This document shows, piece by piece, positions 16,532 to 24,766 of a DNA stretch of 64,000 nucleotides. The position numbers and the translations under genes are program-made. The stretch lies in contig CAZTGC010000002.1 of assembly GCA_964612975.1 (NCBI GenBank), forward strand, positions 1-64,000, in the 5' to 3' direction. This DNA is from NZ13-RE01 sp964612975 (GTDB lineage Bacteria > Dictyoglomota > Dictyoglomia > Dictyoglomales > Dictyoglomaceae). Every line of letters begins with the position of its first letter. Within the stretch, counting starts at the first letter, position 1. The notes under the pieces are model-generated. The model did no database searches and had not been told where the DNA came from. It saw nothing but the letters and a program-made list of their open reading frames with translations.

Positions 16532-17690
16532 TTACAGGACAGGAATGATATACATTCATAGCCTTATATATGCTTCCCCATATTACTGCATTATTACCTA
16601 AGGAGGATGAGACAATATTAATATCAATGGGTAAATAATATTCAAATATTTTTTTCATATGTGGAAACAGAGTATTTAGATAATTTCCTAAAATACCCCC
16701 AATAATAATGACTTCAGGAGCCAATACAGTGGTAAGATTTACTATAGCCCTTGCAAGATTTTCCGAAGAGACATCTATAATTTTCTTTATCTCTCCATCC
16801 CTCTCATATTTCTCAAAAACCTCCTCAATATTTTTATAATTTTTTCCAATTTTTTGTAGTCTCTTTTTAATTCCTGACCATGAGGAGTTCCATTCTAAGG
16901 AACCAAAGGGAGTATTTAGAACCCCAGGATATGCAAAGTTTAGATCATCTATGGACATATATCCTATTTCTCCTGCAAATTTATTCTTACCTTTATAAAT
17001 TTTTCCATTTATGATTATACCTGCCCCAATTCCAGTACTAATAGTTATATAGACTATATTTTCCTTTCCCTTTCCTGCTCCCTTCCAATATTCTCCTAAT
17101 ACTGCCATGTCTACATCTCTATCTAAAATTATCATGGAATAAGGAAATTCCCTTTCTAATATTTTTAGTAGAGGTATATTGTTCCATTCAGGAAGACCTG
17201 GAGAAAACATTAATCTTCCCTCTTCAACAATGCCTGTTATTCCAAAACTTAAAATCTTTAAACCTTCAAGCTCAATTCTCATTATTCCTAAAATTTCTTT
17301 TAAAACCAGTGGGAATTTATTTGGATCCATTAAGTTTTTTTCTCTCAATTCTTGAGTCCTTATTACTTCCTCAGCTTCAATCTTTCCTGACATATCTGAA
17401 AGAGCCAATCTAATATAAGAGCCTTCTATATCTCCTGCTAATATGTATCCATGCTTTGCATTATAACTTAACAAAATATCCTTTCTGCCCTTTTTGGTTT
17501 CTCCCTTTCCAACTTCTAAGAGTAATCCCTCACTTATAAGATCTTGAACATGTGCAGAAACTGTTGGTCTTGAAAGTCCAAGTTTTCGTGCAATTTGGGC
17601 TCGAGATATGGGACCATCTTCCCTTACTAACTGAAGAATTAATCCTCTATTAATCTTATTGATGATATCAGGTCTACCTATTTTATGCAT
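16524..17690 (-). CDS. ROK family transcriptional regulator, XylR/NagC-like
   Basis: A 388-residue repressor-type protein. A winged helix-turn-helix at about residues 18-60 (ISRAQIARKLGLSRPTVSAH) is followed by a ROK sugar-binding/kinase-like fold with GDIEGSYIRLALSD and ISTGIGAGIIINGKIYKG. The usual ROK zinc motif (GHxxxx...CxCGxxGCxE) is absent: the place reads GEIGYMSIDDLN with no cysteines, and the kinase Asp region is altered to LDRDVDMAVLGEY. It probably senses a sugar without phosphorylating it. TAAGGAG precedes the ATG. Its target could be a local hydrolase locus, but no matching site is proven. Confidence 0.85.
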   Translation of the reverse strand: MHKIGRPDIINKINRGLILQLVREDGPISRAQIARKLGLSRPTVSAHVQDLISEGLLLEVGKGETKKGRKDILLSYNAKHGYILAGDIEGSYIRLALSDMSGKIEAEEVIRTQELREKNLMDPNKFPLVLKEILGIMRIELEGLKILSFGITGIVEEGRLMFSPGLPEWNNIPLLKILEREFPYSMIILDRDVDMAVLGEYWKGAGKGKENIVYITISTGIGAGIIINGKIYKGKNKFAGEIGYMSIDDLNFAYPGVLNTPFGSLEWNSSWSGIKKRLQKIGKNYKNIEEVFEKYERDGEIKKIIDVSSENLARAIVNLTTVLAPEVIIIGGILGNYLNTLFPHMKKIFEYYLPIDINIVSSSLGNNAVIWGSIYKAMNVYHSCPVIM

Positions 17691-17729
17691 GTCTTTACTC
17701 CTTATCTAAAAGGTTATATATTACATGAT

Positions 17730-17758
17730 TTTATATACTATTTTGAAATTTTCGTCAA
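17730..17758 (-). promoter_or_regulatory. Promoter of the ROK regulator gene
   Basis: On the minus strand, TTGACG (complement of 17753-17758), a 17-base spacer and TATAAA (complement of 17730-17735). The start codon lies about 40 bases downstream. Confidence 0.6.
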
Positions 17759-17767
17759 TAAATTCTG

Positions 17768-17811
17768 AAGCTTTTTTTGCATATTAGGAATACAGCATTG
17801 AAAAAAAGCTT
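17768..17811. repeat. Inverted repeat of 11 bp
   Basis: AAGCTTTTTTT (17768-17778) and AAAAAAAGCTT (17801-17811) are perfect complements around a 22-base loop. The stem is mostly A-T, so it is a weak hairpin that may be a byproduct of base composition. Confidence 0.4.
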
Positions 17812-17814
17812 TAT

Positions 17815-18126
17815 CCTCTGAAACAATTCAATTGAAAAAGGAAATTTGTAAAGATTATGCCCTTCTTACCACAGAATTATTATTAAAAATGGATTATTTT
17901 GCTATTTACGTAATTAGAAATAGAATTTCAAAATGATCCCATAAAGCATACTTCGGTAAGAATAGTTATTAATGATTGGCTTTTTATTTTAGATCAAAAT
18001 CCTTAAATAAACTACCCTATTTACTAAAAGAATATAGTAGAGGAAAAAATTGGGCATCTTGAGCTTTTAGATTTTTGGGAAGTTTATATGAATAACTTTA
18101 ATTATATTAGAATTTTGTTAGTTTAA
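17815..18126 (+). pseudogene. Degraded transglutaminase-like protein gene
   Basis: Translating the plus strand gives KKEICKDYALLTTELLLKMDY from 17832, then, after a stop and a one-base shift, TSVRIVINDWLFILDQNP, and further KIGHLELLDFWEVYMNN. The Cys followed by KDYALLTTELLL, the His just before TSV (in another frame) and the Asp in ILDQN fit the Cys-His-Asp triad of transglutaminase-like proteins. Stop codons interrupt all frames (17928 region, 18015, 18036). The remnant fills most of the 440-base gap between two minus-strand genes. The N-terminal half of the gene is missing. Confidence 0.6.
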
Positions 18127-18130
18127 AAAA

Positions 18131-19309
18131 CTATAAATTCATAATTTGTGATATTTCCTCCTGATTTTCATATAAGATTTCATAGATATCTTTATCTATA
18201 TAATTTTCCTTTGAAAGTTTTTTCATATAACTTACAACTCTTTTTTCATTTATCCCTTTTCTATAGGGTCTATCTTCACGTAGGGCAGAGTATATATCTG
18301 CTATAGTAACTATTCGTGCTTCCTCGGGAATTTCATCATTTTTTAATCTAAAGGGATATCCCTTTCCATTTAGTTTTTCATGGTGATATGATGACCACAT
18401 AGTTATATCTTCAGAGGAAATGGAACTTTTTAAAACAATATAAGTTTTATAAGGATGCACCTTTATATAATACATATCCTTTTTACTTAGCCCTTGATTC
18501 TTAAGAAGTATGGAGGATGATAAAGCAACTTTTCCAATGTCATGTAAATATCCAGAAATCCTTATCTTTTTTATTTTTTCATCGTTATAATTAAGATTTC
18601 CTGATAAAAAAGCTGCGATATTGGCTACATTTCTTGAGTGTCTCACTTGAATTTTACTGCGATAATCGACAATTCTTGCAATAGCTCTTGAAAATTGCAA
18701 GAATTCGTCTATATTTAAATTAATATCACAATAAAAATCCTTTGATTGTATATTGTCATAATTTACTGTAAACCAAAAACTTTCTTTAGAAGATAGTTCC
18801 AAAAATGTATTTAGTACATCTGGATGAAAGAGTTTTTCGCCTTCTTTTTTAACTTTATTTATGATTTTATTTCTCTCTATCAAGATGTATTTTGTCTTAT
18901 CATAATATTTATCAATAAACTCAGAAAGGGTTAAAATGTGGCTTTCAATTGGAATCGTTTCTTCTTTATAGGTTCTTCCTCTTCCAAAATCCCATGGTAG
19001 ATGATGATATTTAATAATTGTAGAAACTTTTTCTAAAAAGGTTAGATCAGAGATAAATAAACTTCCCTTTAAGGCATGCTCTGAGATAGCAATATTATAA
19101 TTGTGAATCTTATTATCATCTCCCGCATCATGTAAAAGGGCTGAGAGGGTTAAATCATACTTTTCTTTTTCAGAAAGACCTAAATTATCTGCTATACATA
19201 GGGAGATATTAGCTACTCGAGAGGAGTGTCTTCTTTTCTCAGGTAACTGGCTATCTAAATGTTCCGAAAAAGCAAGTAAAAATCTAAGTACTGACACTTT
19301 TTTCTCCAT
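18131..19309 (-). CDS. HD-GYP domain protein, probable cyclic di-GMP phosphodiesterase
   Basis: A 392-residue protein with two HD-type domains. The first (about residues 28-130) has HSSRVANIS and LLHDAGDD. The second is a full HD-GYP domain (about 218-390) with HSRNVANIA, YLHDIGKVA, the defining YHHEKLNGKGYP and IADIYSALREDRPYRKG. HD-GYP proteins hydrolyse cyclic di-GMP. There is no sensor or membrane segment, so it is cytoplasmic. The start codon follows its -10 element by only 12 bases with no ribosome site, so the mRNA may be almost leaderless. The GGDEF protein at 51236 is a possible counterpart. Confidence 0.9.
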   Translation of the reverse strand: MEKKVSVLRFLLAFSEHLDSQLPEKRRHSSRVANISLCIADNLGLSEKEKYDLTLSALLHDAGDDNKIHNYNIAISEHALKGSLFISDLTFLEKVSTIIKYHHLPWDFGRGRTYKEETIPIESHILTLSEFIDKYYDKTKYILIERNKIINKVKKEGEKLFHPDVLNTFLELSSKESFWFTVNYDNIQSKDFYCDINLNIDEFLQFSRAIARIVDYRSKIQVRHSRNVANIAAFLSGNLNYNDEKIKKIRISGYLHDIGKVALSSSILLKNQGLSKKDMYYIKVHPYKTYIVLKSSISSEDITMWSSYHHEKLNGKGYPFRLKNDEIPEEARIVTIADIYSALREDRPYRKGINEKRVVSYMKKLSKENYIDKDIYEILYENQEEISQIMNL

Positions 19310-19321
19310 TTACGATTAATA

Positions 19322-19350
19322 ACTATACCATACAAAATTATTTTTTTCAA
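19322..19350 (-). promoter_or_regulatory. Promoter of the HD-GYP gene, near-leaderless
   Basis: On the minus strand, TTGAAA (complement of 19345-19350), a 17-base spacer and TATAGT (complement of 19322-19327). The ATG begins 12 bases after the -10 box, leaving an untranslated leader of about five bases. Confidence 0.6.
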
Positions 19351-19451
19351 GGAAATATAAATTTAGGATTAAAAGTATTTTAATATAAGCAATCTTTTTG
19401 ATAAAATTTAATGAGGATAAACGGTAATAAATTTAAAAAAGGATCTCAAAA

Positions 19452-20129
19452 GTGTCAAACCTTTTAAGTTTAAAAATTATATACGAAGATAATCATCTTC
19501 TTGTTGTAGATAAACCTGCTGGGATTCTTGTACAAGGAGATATTACAGGTAAAGTCACTCTTCTAAAAATTGCAAAGAGCTATATAAAGGAAAAATATAA
19601 AAAGCCTGGAAATGTTTTTCTTGCAATAGTACATCGATTGGATAAGCCTGTCTCTGGAGTTGTAATATTTGCAAGGAATTCAAAAACTGCAAGAAGACTT
19701 TCTGAGTTTTTCAGGGAGAGGAAGGTAAAGAAGGTTTATCTAGCTCTTTGTGAAGGCATTTTCAGAGAAAAAAGTGGAATTTTGGAAGGATATATTTTTT
19801 GGGATGAAAGCTTAAGAAGGGCAAAGACTATACAAAATAATTTGATGGGTAAAGAGGCTAAAACATATTACGAGGTAATTAATGAATATAAAGGGATATC
19901 CTTAGTTAAATTAGTTCCAGAGAGTGGAAGAAAGCATCAATTGAGAATTCAACTTGCAAGTATAGGTCATCCCATATTAAGTGATGAGAAGTATGGTGGA
20001 AAGAAAATTTTTAAAGATAAAATATTTTTACATTGTTATAAGATGATAATTTCTCATCCTGTAAATAAGGAAAATATGAGTTTTGAGGCTGATATTCCAG
20101 ATTATTGGAGAAAATTTATCTCGCTCTGA
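19452..20129 (+). CDS. RluA family RNA pseudouridine synthase
   Basis: A 225-residue enzyme converting uridine to pseudouridine in rRNA or tRNA. The catalytic Asp is in VHRLDKPVSGVVIFARN near residue 63. Other family blocks are IYEDNHLLVVDKPAGIL near residue 10 and LVPESGRKHQLRIQLASIGHP near 155. It lacks the N-terminal S4 RNA-binding domain of RluC/RluD, so it belongs to the short type. The start is a GTG with only weak upstream complementarity; nothing longer is open. The broken RNase J-like gene follows directly. Confidence 0.9.
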   Translation: MSNLLSLKIIYEDNHLLVVDKPAGILVQGDITGKVTLLKIAKSYIKEKYKKPGNVFLAIVHRLDKPVSGVVIFARNSKTARRLSEFFRERKVKKVYLALCEGIFREKSGILEGYIFWDESLRRAKTIQNNLMGKEAKTYYEVINEYKGISLVKLVPESGRKHQLRIQLASIGHPILSDEKYGGKKIFKDKIFLHCYKMIISHPVNKENMSFEADIPDYWRKFISL

Positions 20130-20139
20130 AGTTTATATT

Positions 20140-21665
20140 GTGGGAGTAAAACTTACCTTTTATGATGGTGTATAGATTGTATGGGTGGTAATAAGATACT
20201 ATTAAAGGAAGATGAATCTTCGATTCTTTTTGATTTTGGAGTTAATTTTAATGAAGAGGGAAAATTTTTTAACGAATTTTTAAAATCAAGAAGTGTTTTA
20301 GGTATTTATGATTTGTTAAATTTAAATCTAATTCCACCCCTTGAGGGATTATATAGAGAAGATTTAATTTTACCTGGTCTTTTTGATAATTTTAAAGATC
20401 ATTATCAATATAGAGGAATAGAACCTGTTGGTGTTTTAATCTCCCATGCCCATTTAGATCATGCAGGATATATTTCCTATATTAACTTCTCTTATCTCTC
20501 TGTTAATTTTAAAAAGTTTAGAAGATACTACTAGAAATATTTCAGATCTTTTTTATGTTAAAAGAAGGGAATATAAAAATGGAATTCTTCAAGGAGAAAG
20601 GAAAATGTTAACCAGAAGACCATATGTTGTGTTTGGAGAAGAGATAAATTCTAAAGTTTTTGATTTTTTGAAAAGAATAGAGAAAAACTTTTTATGAAAT
20701 TGAGGAAAAGAAATTAGAGAGGATAGAGGAAAAATGTGAAGTTAGGTCCCTTTGAAATAAGAGCTTTTCCTGTGGACCACTCTATTCCTGGAGCTTTAAG
20801 TTTTGGAGTTAAGATCTCTGCAGGATGGATCATATACACTGGTGATTTAAGGAGCCATGGAAGAAATGCAAGATATACAAAAAACTTTATTGAAGAACTT
20901 AGAAAAGTCCCTGTAAGGGTATTATTATGTGAGGAGACCCATCCTGATTTAGGAAAACCTTATTCAGAGGAGGATATAAGGAATACAGTTTATAAAATTA
21001 TTAAATCAGCTAAGAATTATTTAATAGCAGATTTTGGAGCAAGAAATATTGATAGATTGATAACCTTTTTAGAGCTAGGAAAAGAAACAAAAAGAAAATT
21101 ATTACTTACATTAAAGGATATATATCTTTTAGAAGAATTATCATATGTAGGATTTCCAGATCCTTTAAAGGATGAATATATTACCTTTTATTCAGAGCCC
21201 AAAAGTAGATATGAGACTTGGGAAGAAAACCTTATAGAAAAATATAGTAAAGTTCAAGAGAAAATTATAAATGCGGAAGAAATTAGAAAAAATCAAAAAG
21301 ATTATATCCTTTGTATCTCCTATTACGATTTTCATCTTCTTCTTGATATTCTTCCTAACTCAGGAATATACATATTTTCTTCCAGCGAAGCTTTTAATGA
21401 AGAGATGAGAATTGATCAACAAAAAATAGAAAATTGGTTAAGGTAGTTTAATTTAGAAATAAGGGGAAACTTAGTAGAGAAAAGAGAAGAATCTCCTTTT
21501 CACGCCAGTGGACATATTGGTGAGGAGGGAATTATAGAAATAATTAATTCATCGCAACCCGAAATACTTATTCCTATACATACTCAAAATAGAGACTTCT
21601 TTAAAAGATTTGAAAATACCTATAAAGTAATTTTTCCAGAGAAGGGAGAGATAATATATCTTTAA
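20140..21665 (+). pseudogene. Disrupted RNase J-like beta-CASP metallo-hydrolase
   Basis: One ancestral gene of about 500 codons lies in pieces. The opening KLTFYDGV (from 20146) is in frame 1. From 20181, GGNKILLKED to LISHAHLDHAGYIS is in frame 3. From about 20476, LTSLISLLILKSLEDTTRN is in frame 1. FYEIEEKKLERIEEKCEV (about 20692-20743) is in frame 2. KLGPFEIRAFPVDHSIPGA onward is in frame 3. An in-frame TAG at 21444 (WLR-stop-FNLE) precedes the last motifs HASGHIGEEG and PIHTQN. The metal motifs HAHLDH, VDHS, TGDLRSHG and HASGH mark an RNase J-type nuclease. Several breaks lie at A or T runs. With four shifts and a nonsense codon the gene is very probably dead. Confidence 0.85.
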
Positions 21666-21771
21666 CTATTTTTTTCTTGCTTAGTTCAATTGTTTATTGT
21701 TAAAATATTCTTCATATTGGGTTTTTAACTAAGGTTTTTAAAAAATAAACATATGAATACGAGGTGACATT

Positions 21772-22974
21772 ATGATTGCATTTATAAAAGTAATTATAAT
21801 TTTTGCTCTCATTGTTAGTGCCATTATGAATAAATTACCTTTAGTTTGGGCTCTTCTTGGTGGAAGTTTCATATTAGGAGTAAGTTTTGGTTTACCGTTA
21901 ATTGAAATATTTAAATCCGCATTCTCCTCAACAACTTCTTGGAATACTGTTAAGATTATTATTATTCTTTATCTTATTGCTATATTGGAAAATATATTAA
22001 GGAATAGGGAAATGCTAAAGAATATGACTCAATCACTAAAAAATCTTATAGGGGATAAAAGATTAACCTTAATTTCTATGCCTATGATTATGGGGCTTCT
22101 TCCTTCTGTAGGAGGAGCTCTTTTCTCTGCTCCCCTTTTAGAGGAGGTCTCCTCTGAAGATGAAATCTCTTCTGAGAAAAAAGGTTTTTTGAATTTTTGG
22201 TTTAGACATGTATGGGAACCCTTCCTTCCTGTATATCCAGGAATCATTTTGGCATCAACCCTTGCTGAAATATCATTACCTCTATTAATAAAAGAAACTT
22301 TACCCTATGGTTTTGCTGTTTTTGCTATTGGACTTTTTATAGGATTCCGTAATTTATCCTTAAATAGAGAGGAGATTAAAGAAAATAATTGGAAAAACAA
22401 TATTCTCAATTTTTTCTTATCCTTTTGGCCCTTTATCGTTATTATTCTTGCAGTTCTTATTTTTCATTGGGAACTTCTTTTTATTCTTTTAGGAGTTTTA
22501 ATTGTATTATTCTTACTTTACAAATATAATCCTTTAGATATTAAAAATGCCTTAATTGAATCTCTTAAAATAGAAAACTTATTATTAATTGTAGCGGTGA
22601 TGATTTTTAAGGGACTTTTAGAAAGGGTAAATGCAGTTAGTGATATTTCTTATTTCCTATCCTCTCTCCATATCCCTTTGATTATAATTTTCTTTTCTTT
22701 ACCCTTTTTAGTTGGACTCCTTACTGGTATAACTCAGGCTTCTATTGGAATAACTTTTCCCATTATACTTTCCCTTATCCCCTATGGAGAAAGCATAAAA
22801 TGGGTTACTTTTTCCTTTATAAGTGGTTATATTGGTGTAATGATGTCTCCTACTCATTTATGCTTAATTTTAACACGAGAATATTATCAGGCAGAATGGA
22901 ATAAGCTATATCCAGAAGTGATAAAAGCAGGAATAATTTTAACAGCCTTTAATTTTCTGAGGATATTTATTTAA
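21772..22974 (+). CDS. DUF401 family membrane protein
   Basis: A 400-residue polytopic protein with about ten transmembrane helices. The stretch MPMIMGLLPSVGGALFSAPL near residue 103 and the helix pair containing GLLTGITQASIGITFPI near residue 322 match what I recall of DUF401, a family related in topology to anion and gluconate-type permeases. A transport function is likely but its substrate is unknown. GAGGTG precedes the ATG. It lies after the broken RNase J gene and before the 5'-nucleotidase, with 62-base and larger gaps, so it may be a single-gene unit. Confidence 0.8.
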   Translation: MIAFIKVIIIFALIVSAIMNKLPLVWALLGGSFILGVSFGLPLIEIFKSAFSSTTSWNTVKIIIILYLIAILENILRNREMLKNMTQSLKNLIGDKRLTLISMPMIMGLLPSVGGALFSAPLLEEVSSEDEISSEKKGFLNFWFRHVWEPFLPVYPGIILASTLAEISLPLLIKETLPYGFAVFAIGLFIGFRNLSLNREEIKENNWKNNILNFFLSFWPFIVIILAVLIFHWELLFILLGVLIVLFLLYKYNPLDIKNALIESLKIENLLLIVAVMIFKGLLERVNAVSDISYFLSSLHIPLIIIFFSLPFLVGLLTGITQASIGITFPIILSLIPYGESIKWVTFSFISGYIGVMMSPTHLCLILTREYYQAEWNKLYPEVIKAGIILTAFNFLRIFI

Positions 22975-23036
22975 AATTTATTTAACATTTTAGATTTAAA
23001 ATAGTAGTATAAATTCCTTAAATTGGAGGTATAGCT

Positions 23037-24554
23037 ATGAAAAAAGTACCCAGAGTATTTAGTGTTATTCTTCTCCTTCTTCTCTTTTATACAATCCTTT
23101 TTGCCAAAGAGATTCCCAGTATAAATCTAACAATTCTTCATATTAATGATTTCCATGGTAGGATTCTTCCATATATTGTTAGAAGTATTAGTGAGAAAGT
23201 TCCAGTAGGTGGTGCTGCTTATTTGGCTCAATTAATAAATGAAGAGAGGGCAAAGAATCCTGAAGGAACAATTCTTCTTGCCGCAGGAGATATGTTTCAG
23301 GGAACACCCCAATCTAATGTATTTAAAGGTGAACCAGTAGTAGAAATAATGAATCTTCTTGGTTTTGATGCTATGGCTGTTGGGAATCACGAATTCGATT
23401 GGGGGCAAGAAACATTACAAAGACTGGTATCTATTTCCAAATTTCCCTATCTTTCCGCAAATATTTTAGATGAAGATGGGAAATATCTGCCTTATCTAAA
23501 ACCCTATGTAATTCTTGAAAGAAAGGGAATAAAAATTGCAATAATTGGCTTAATAACCCCAGAGACCGCATATATCACAAAACCTGATTATGTTCAGAAC
23601 CTAATCTTTAAAAATCCAGAAGAGGTTTTGCCAAGAATAATAAATGAGGTAAAAGGTAAAGGAGCAAATTTAGTTATACTCCTCTCTCATTTAGGTTTTA
23701 ATGAAGATAAAAAATTGGCAGAAAAGATATCAGGGATTGATGTCATAGTAGGAGGACATAGTCATACAGTAGTTACAAATCCTGTTTTAGAAAGAGGTGT
23801 TATTATAACTCAAGCAGGATTCAATGGAATATATTTAGGGGTTTTAGAATTAAAGATTCAGCCTGATACGAATATTATTTTAGGATACACAAGGGAAAAT
23901 ACGCTGAAGACAGTATTTGCTGGTCCTGAAAATAAATTTGATGAAAGGATAGCACGAATTGTAGATAAATATAATAATCAGTTGAAGGAAGAATTTGCAA
24001 AGGTTGTAGGAGAAACATTAGTTAATCTTGTAAGAAATTATAATGAAGAATCCAATGTAGGAAATGTCATCTGTGATGCTATGAGGAAAGCAGCATCTGC
24101 AGATATTTCTTTCCAAAACAGTGGAGGAATTAGAACTGATATAAATAAAGGACCTATTACTATGGAGTTGGTCTATACTCTTCTTCCCTTTGATAATGTA
24201 TTAGTAGTTATGGAGCTTACAGGAGAACAAGTTTTAAAACTTTTAGAACAAAGTGCTAAATTAGAGAAGGGTATTTTACAACAATCAGGATTAAAGGTAA
24301 AATATGATATGACAAAGTCTGTGGGACAAAGGGTAGTAGAGGTTTTTGTAGGAGATAAACCTTTAGAGCTTGATAAAATATATAAAGTGGTAACTAATGA
24401 TTTCTTAGCTGCAGGAGGAGATAATTTTATAACCTTCAAAGAAGGAAAGAATTTGGTATATGGAGATATGTTAAGGGATGTTTTTGTGGAATATTTAAAG
24501 AAACATTCTCCCATTTCTCCAGGGGTTGAAGGAAGAAGTATAATAATAAAGTGA
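23037..24554 (+). CDS. Secreted 5'-nucleotidase/2',3'-cyclic phosphodiesterase family protein
   Basis: A 505-residue UshA-type enzyme. The signal peptide is about residues 1-23. The metallophosphatase domain has ILHINDFHGRI, AAGDMFQGTP, AVGNHEFDWG, LLSHLGF and VGGHSHT. The C-terminal substrate domain (from about residue 330) includes NVICDAMRKAA, QNSGGIRTDI and NDFLAAGGDNF. Such proteins release phosphate and nucleosides from extracellular nucleotides or nucleotide sugars. GGAGG precedes the ATG. Its stop overlaps the start of the next small gene, which suggests joint translation. Confidence 0.93.
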   Translation: MKKVPRVFSVILLLLLFYTILFAKEIPSINLTILHINDFHGRILPYIVRSISEKVPVGGAAYLAQLINEERAKNPEGTILLAAGDMFQGTPQSNVFKGEPVVEIMNLLGFDAMAVGNHEFDWGQETLQRLVSISKFPYLSANILDEDGKYLPYLKPYVILERKGIKIAIIGLITPETAYITKPDYVQNLIFKNPEEVLPRIINEVKGKGANLVILLSHLGFNEDKKLAEKISGIDVIVGGHSHTVVTNPVLERGVIITQAGFNGIYLGVLELKIQPDTNIILGYTRENTLKTVFAGPENKFDERIARIVDKYNNQLKEEFAKVVGETLVNLVRNYNEESNVGNVICDAMRKAASADISFQNSGGIRTDINKGPITMELVYTLLPFDNVLVVMELTGEQVLKLLEQSAKLEKGILQQSGLKVKYDMTKSVGQRVVEVFVGDKPLELDKIYKVVTNDFLAAGGDNFITFKEGKNLVYGDMLRDVFVEYLKKHSPISPGVEGRSIIIK

Positions 24555-24766
24555 TGGTAGGAAGTATTATTGTATATGTAAATGATAAACCTATAGAGAT
24601 TTATCAGGGCATGCAAGTAAAACATGCCCTGATTTCTTTTGATTATTCCCTTTATAAATCCTGTGAGAATGGAGAATTTATAGTATTAGATGAGAATGGT
24701 TTTGAGGTAGGTTTAGAAGGAGCTCTGCATGAGGGAGCTAAAATTTATACAAAGATGAAGGGGTGA
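24554..24766 (+). CDS. Small conserved-looking protein, possible beta-grasp fold
   Basis: A 70-residue protein. I choose the ATG at 24554, which shares its A with the preceding TGA stop; a GTG one codon earlier is the alternative. The sequence VYVNDKPIEIYQGMQVKHAL followed by short strands and a final GALHEGAKIYTK recalls small ubiquitin-like beta-grasp domains, but no C-terminal GG is present, so sulfur carriage or conjugation is unlikely. It sits translationally coupled between the 5'-nucleotidase and pyruvate kinase (4-base GTGA overlap). No family name is recognised. Confidence 0.65.
   Translation: MVGSIIVYVNDKPIEIYQGMQVKHALISFDYSLYKSCENGEFIVLDENGFEVGLEGALHEGAKIYTKMKG

Noticed and set aside
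20181..20697. Two separate small genes before a metallo-hydrolase
   Set aside because: They are frame-shifted pieces of one RNase J-like gene.
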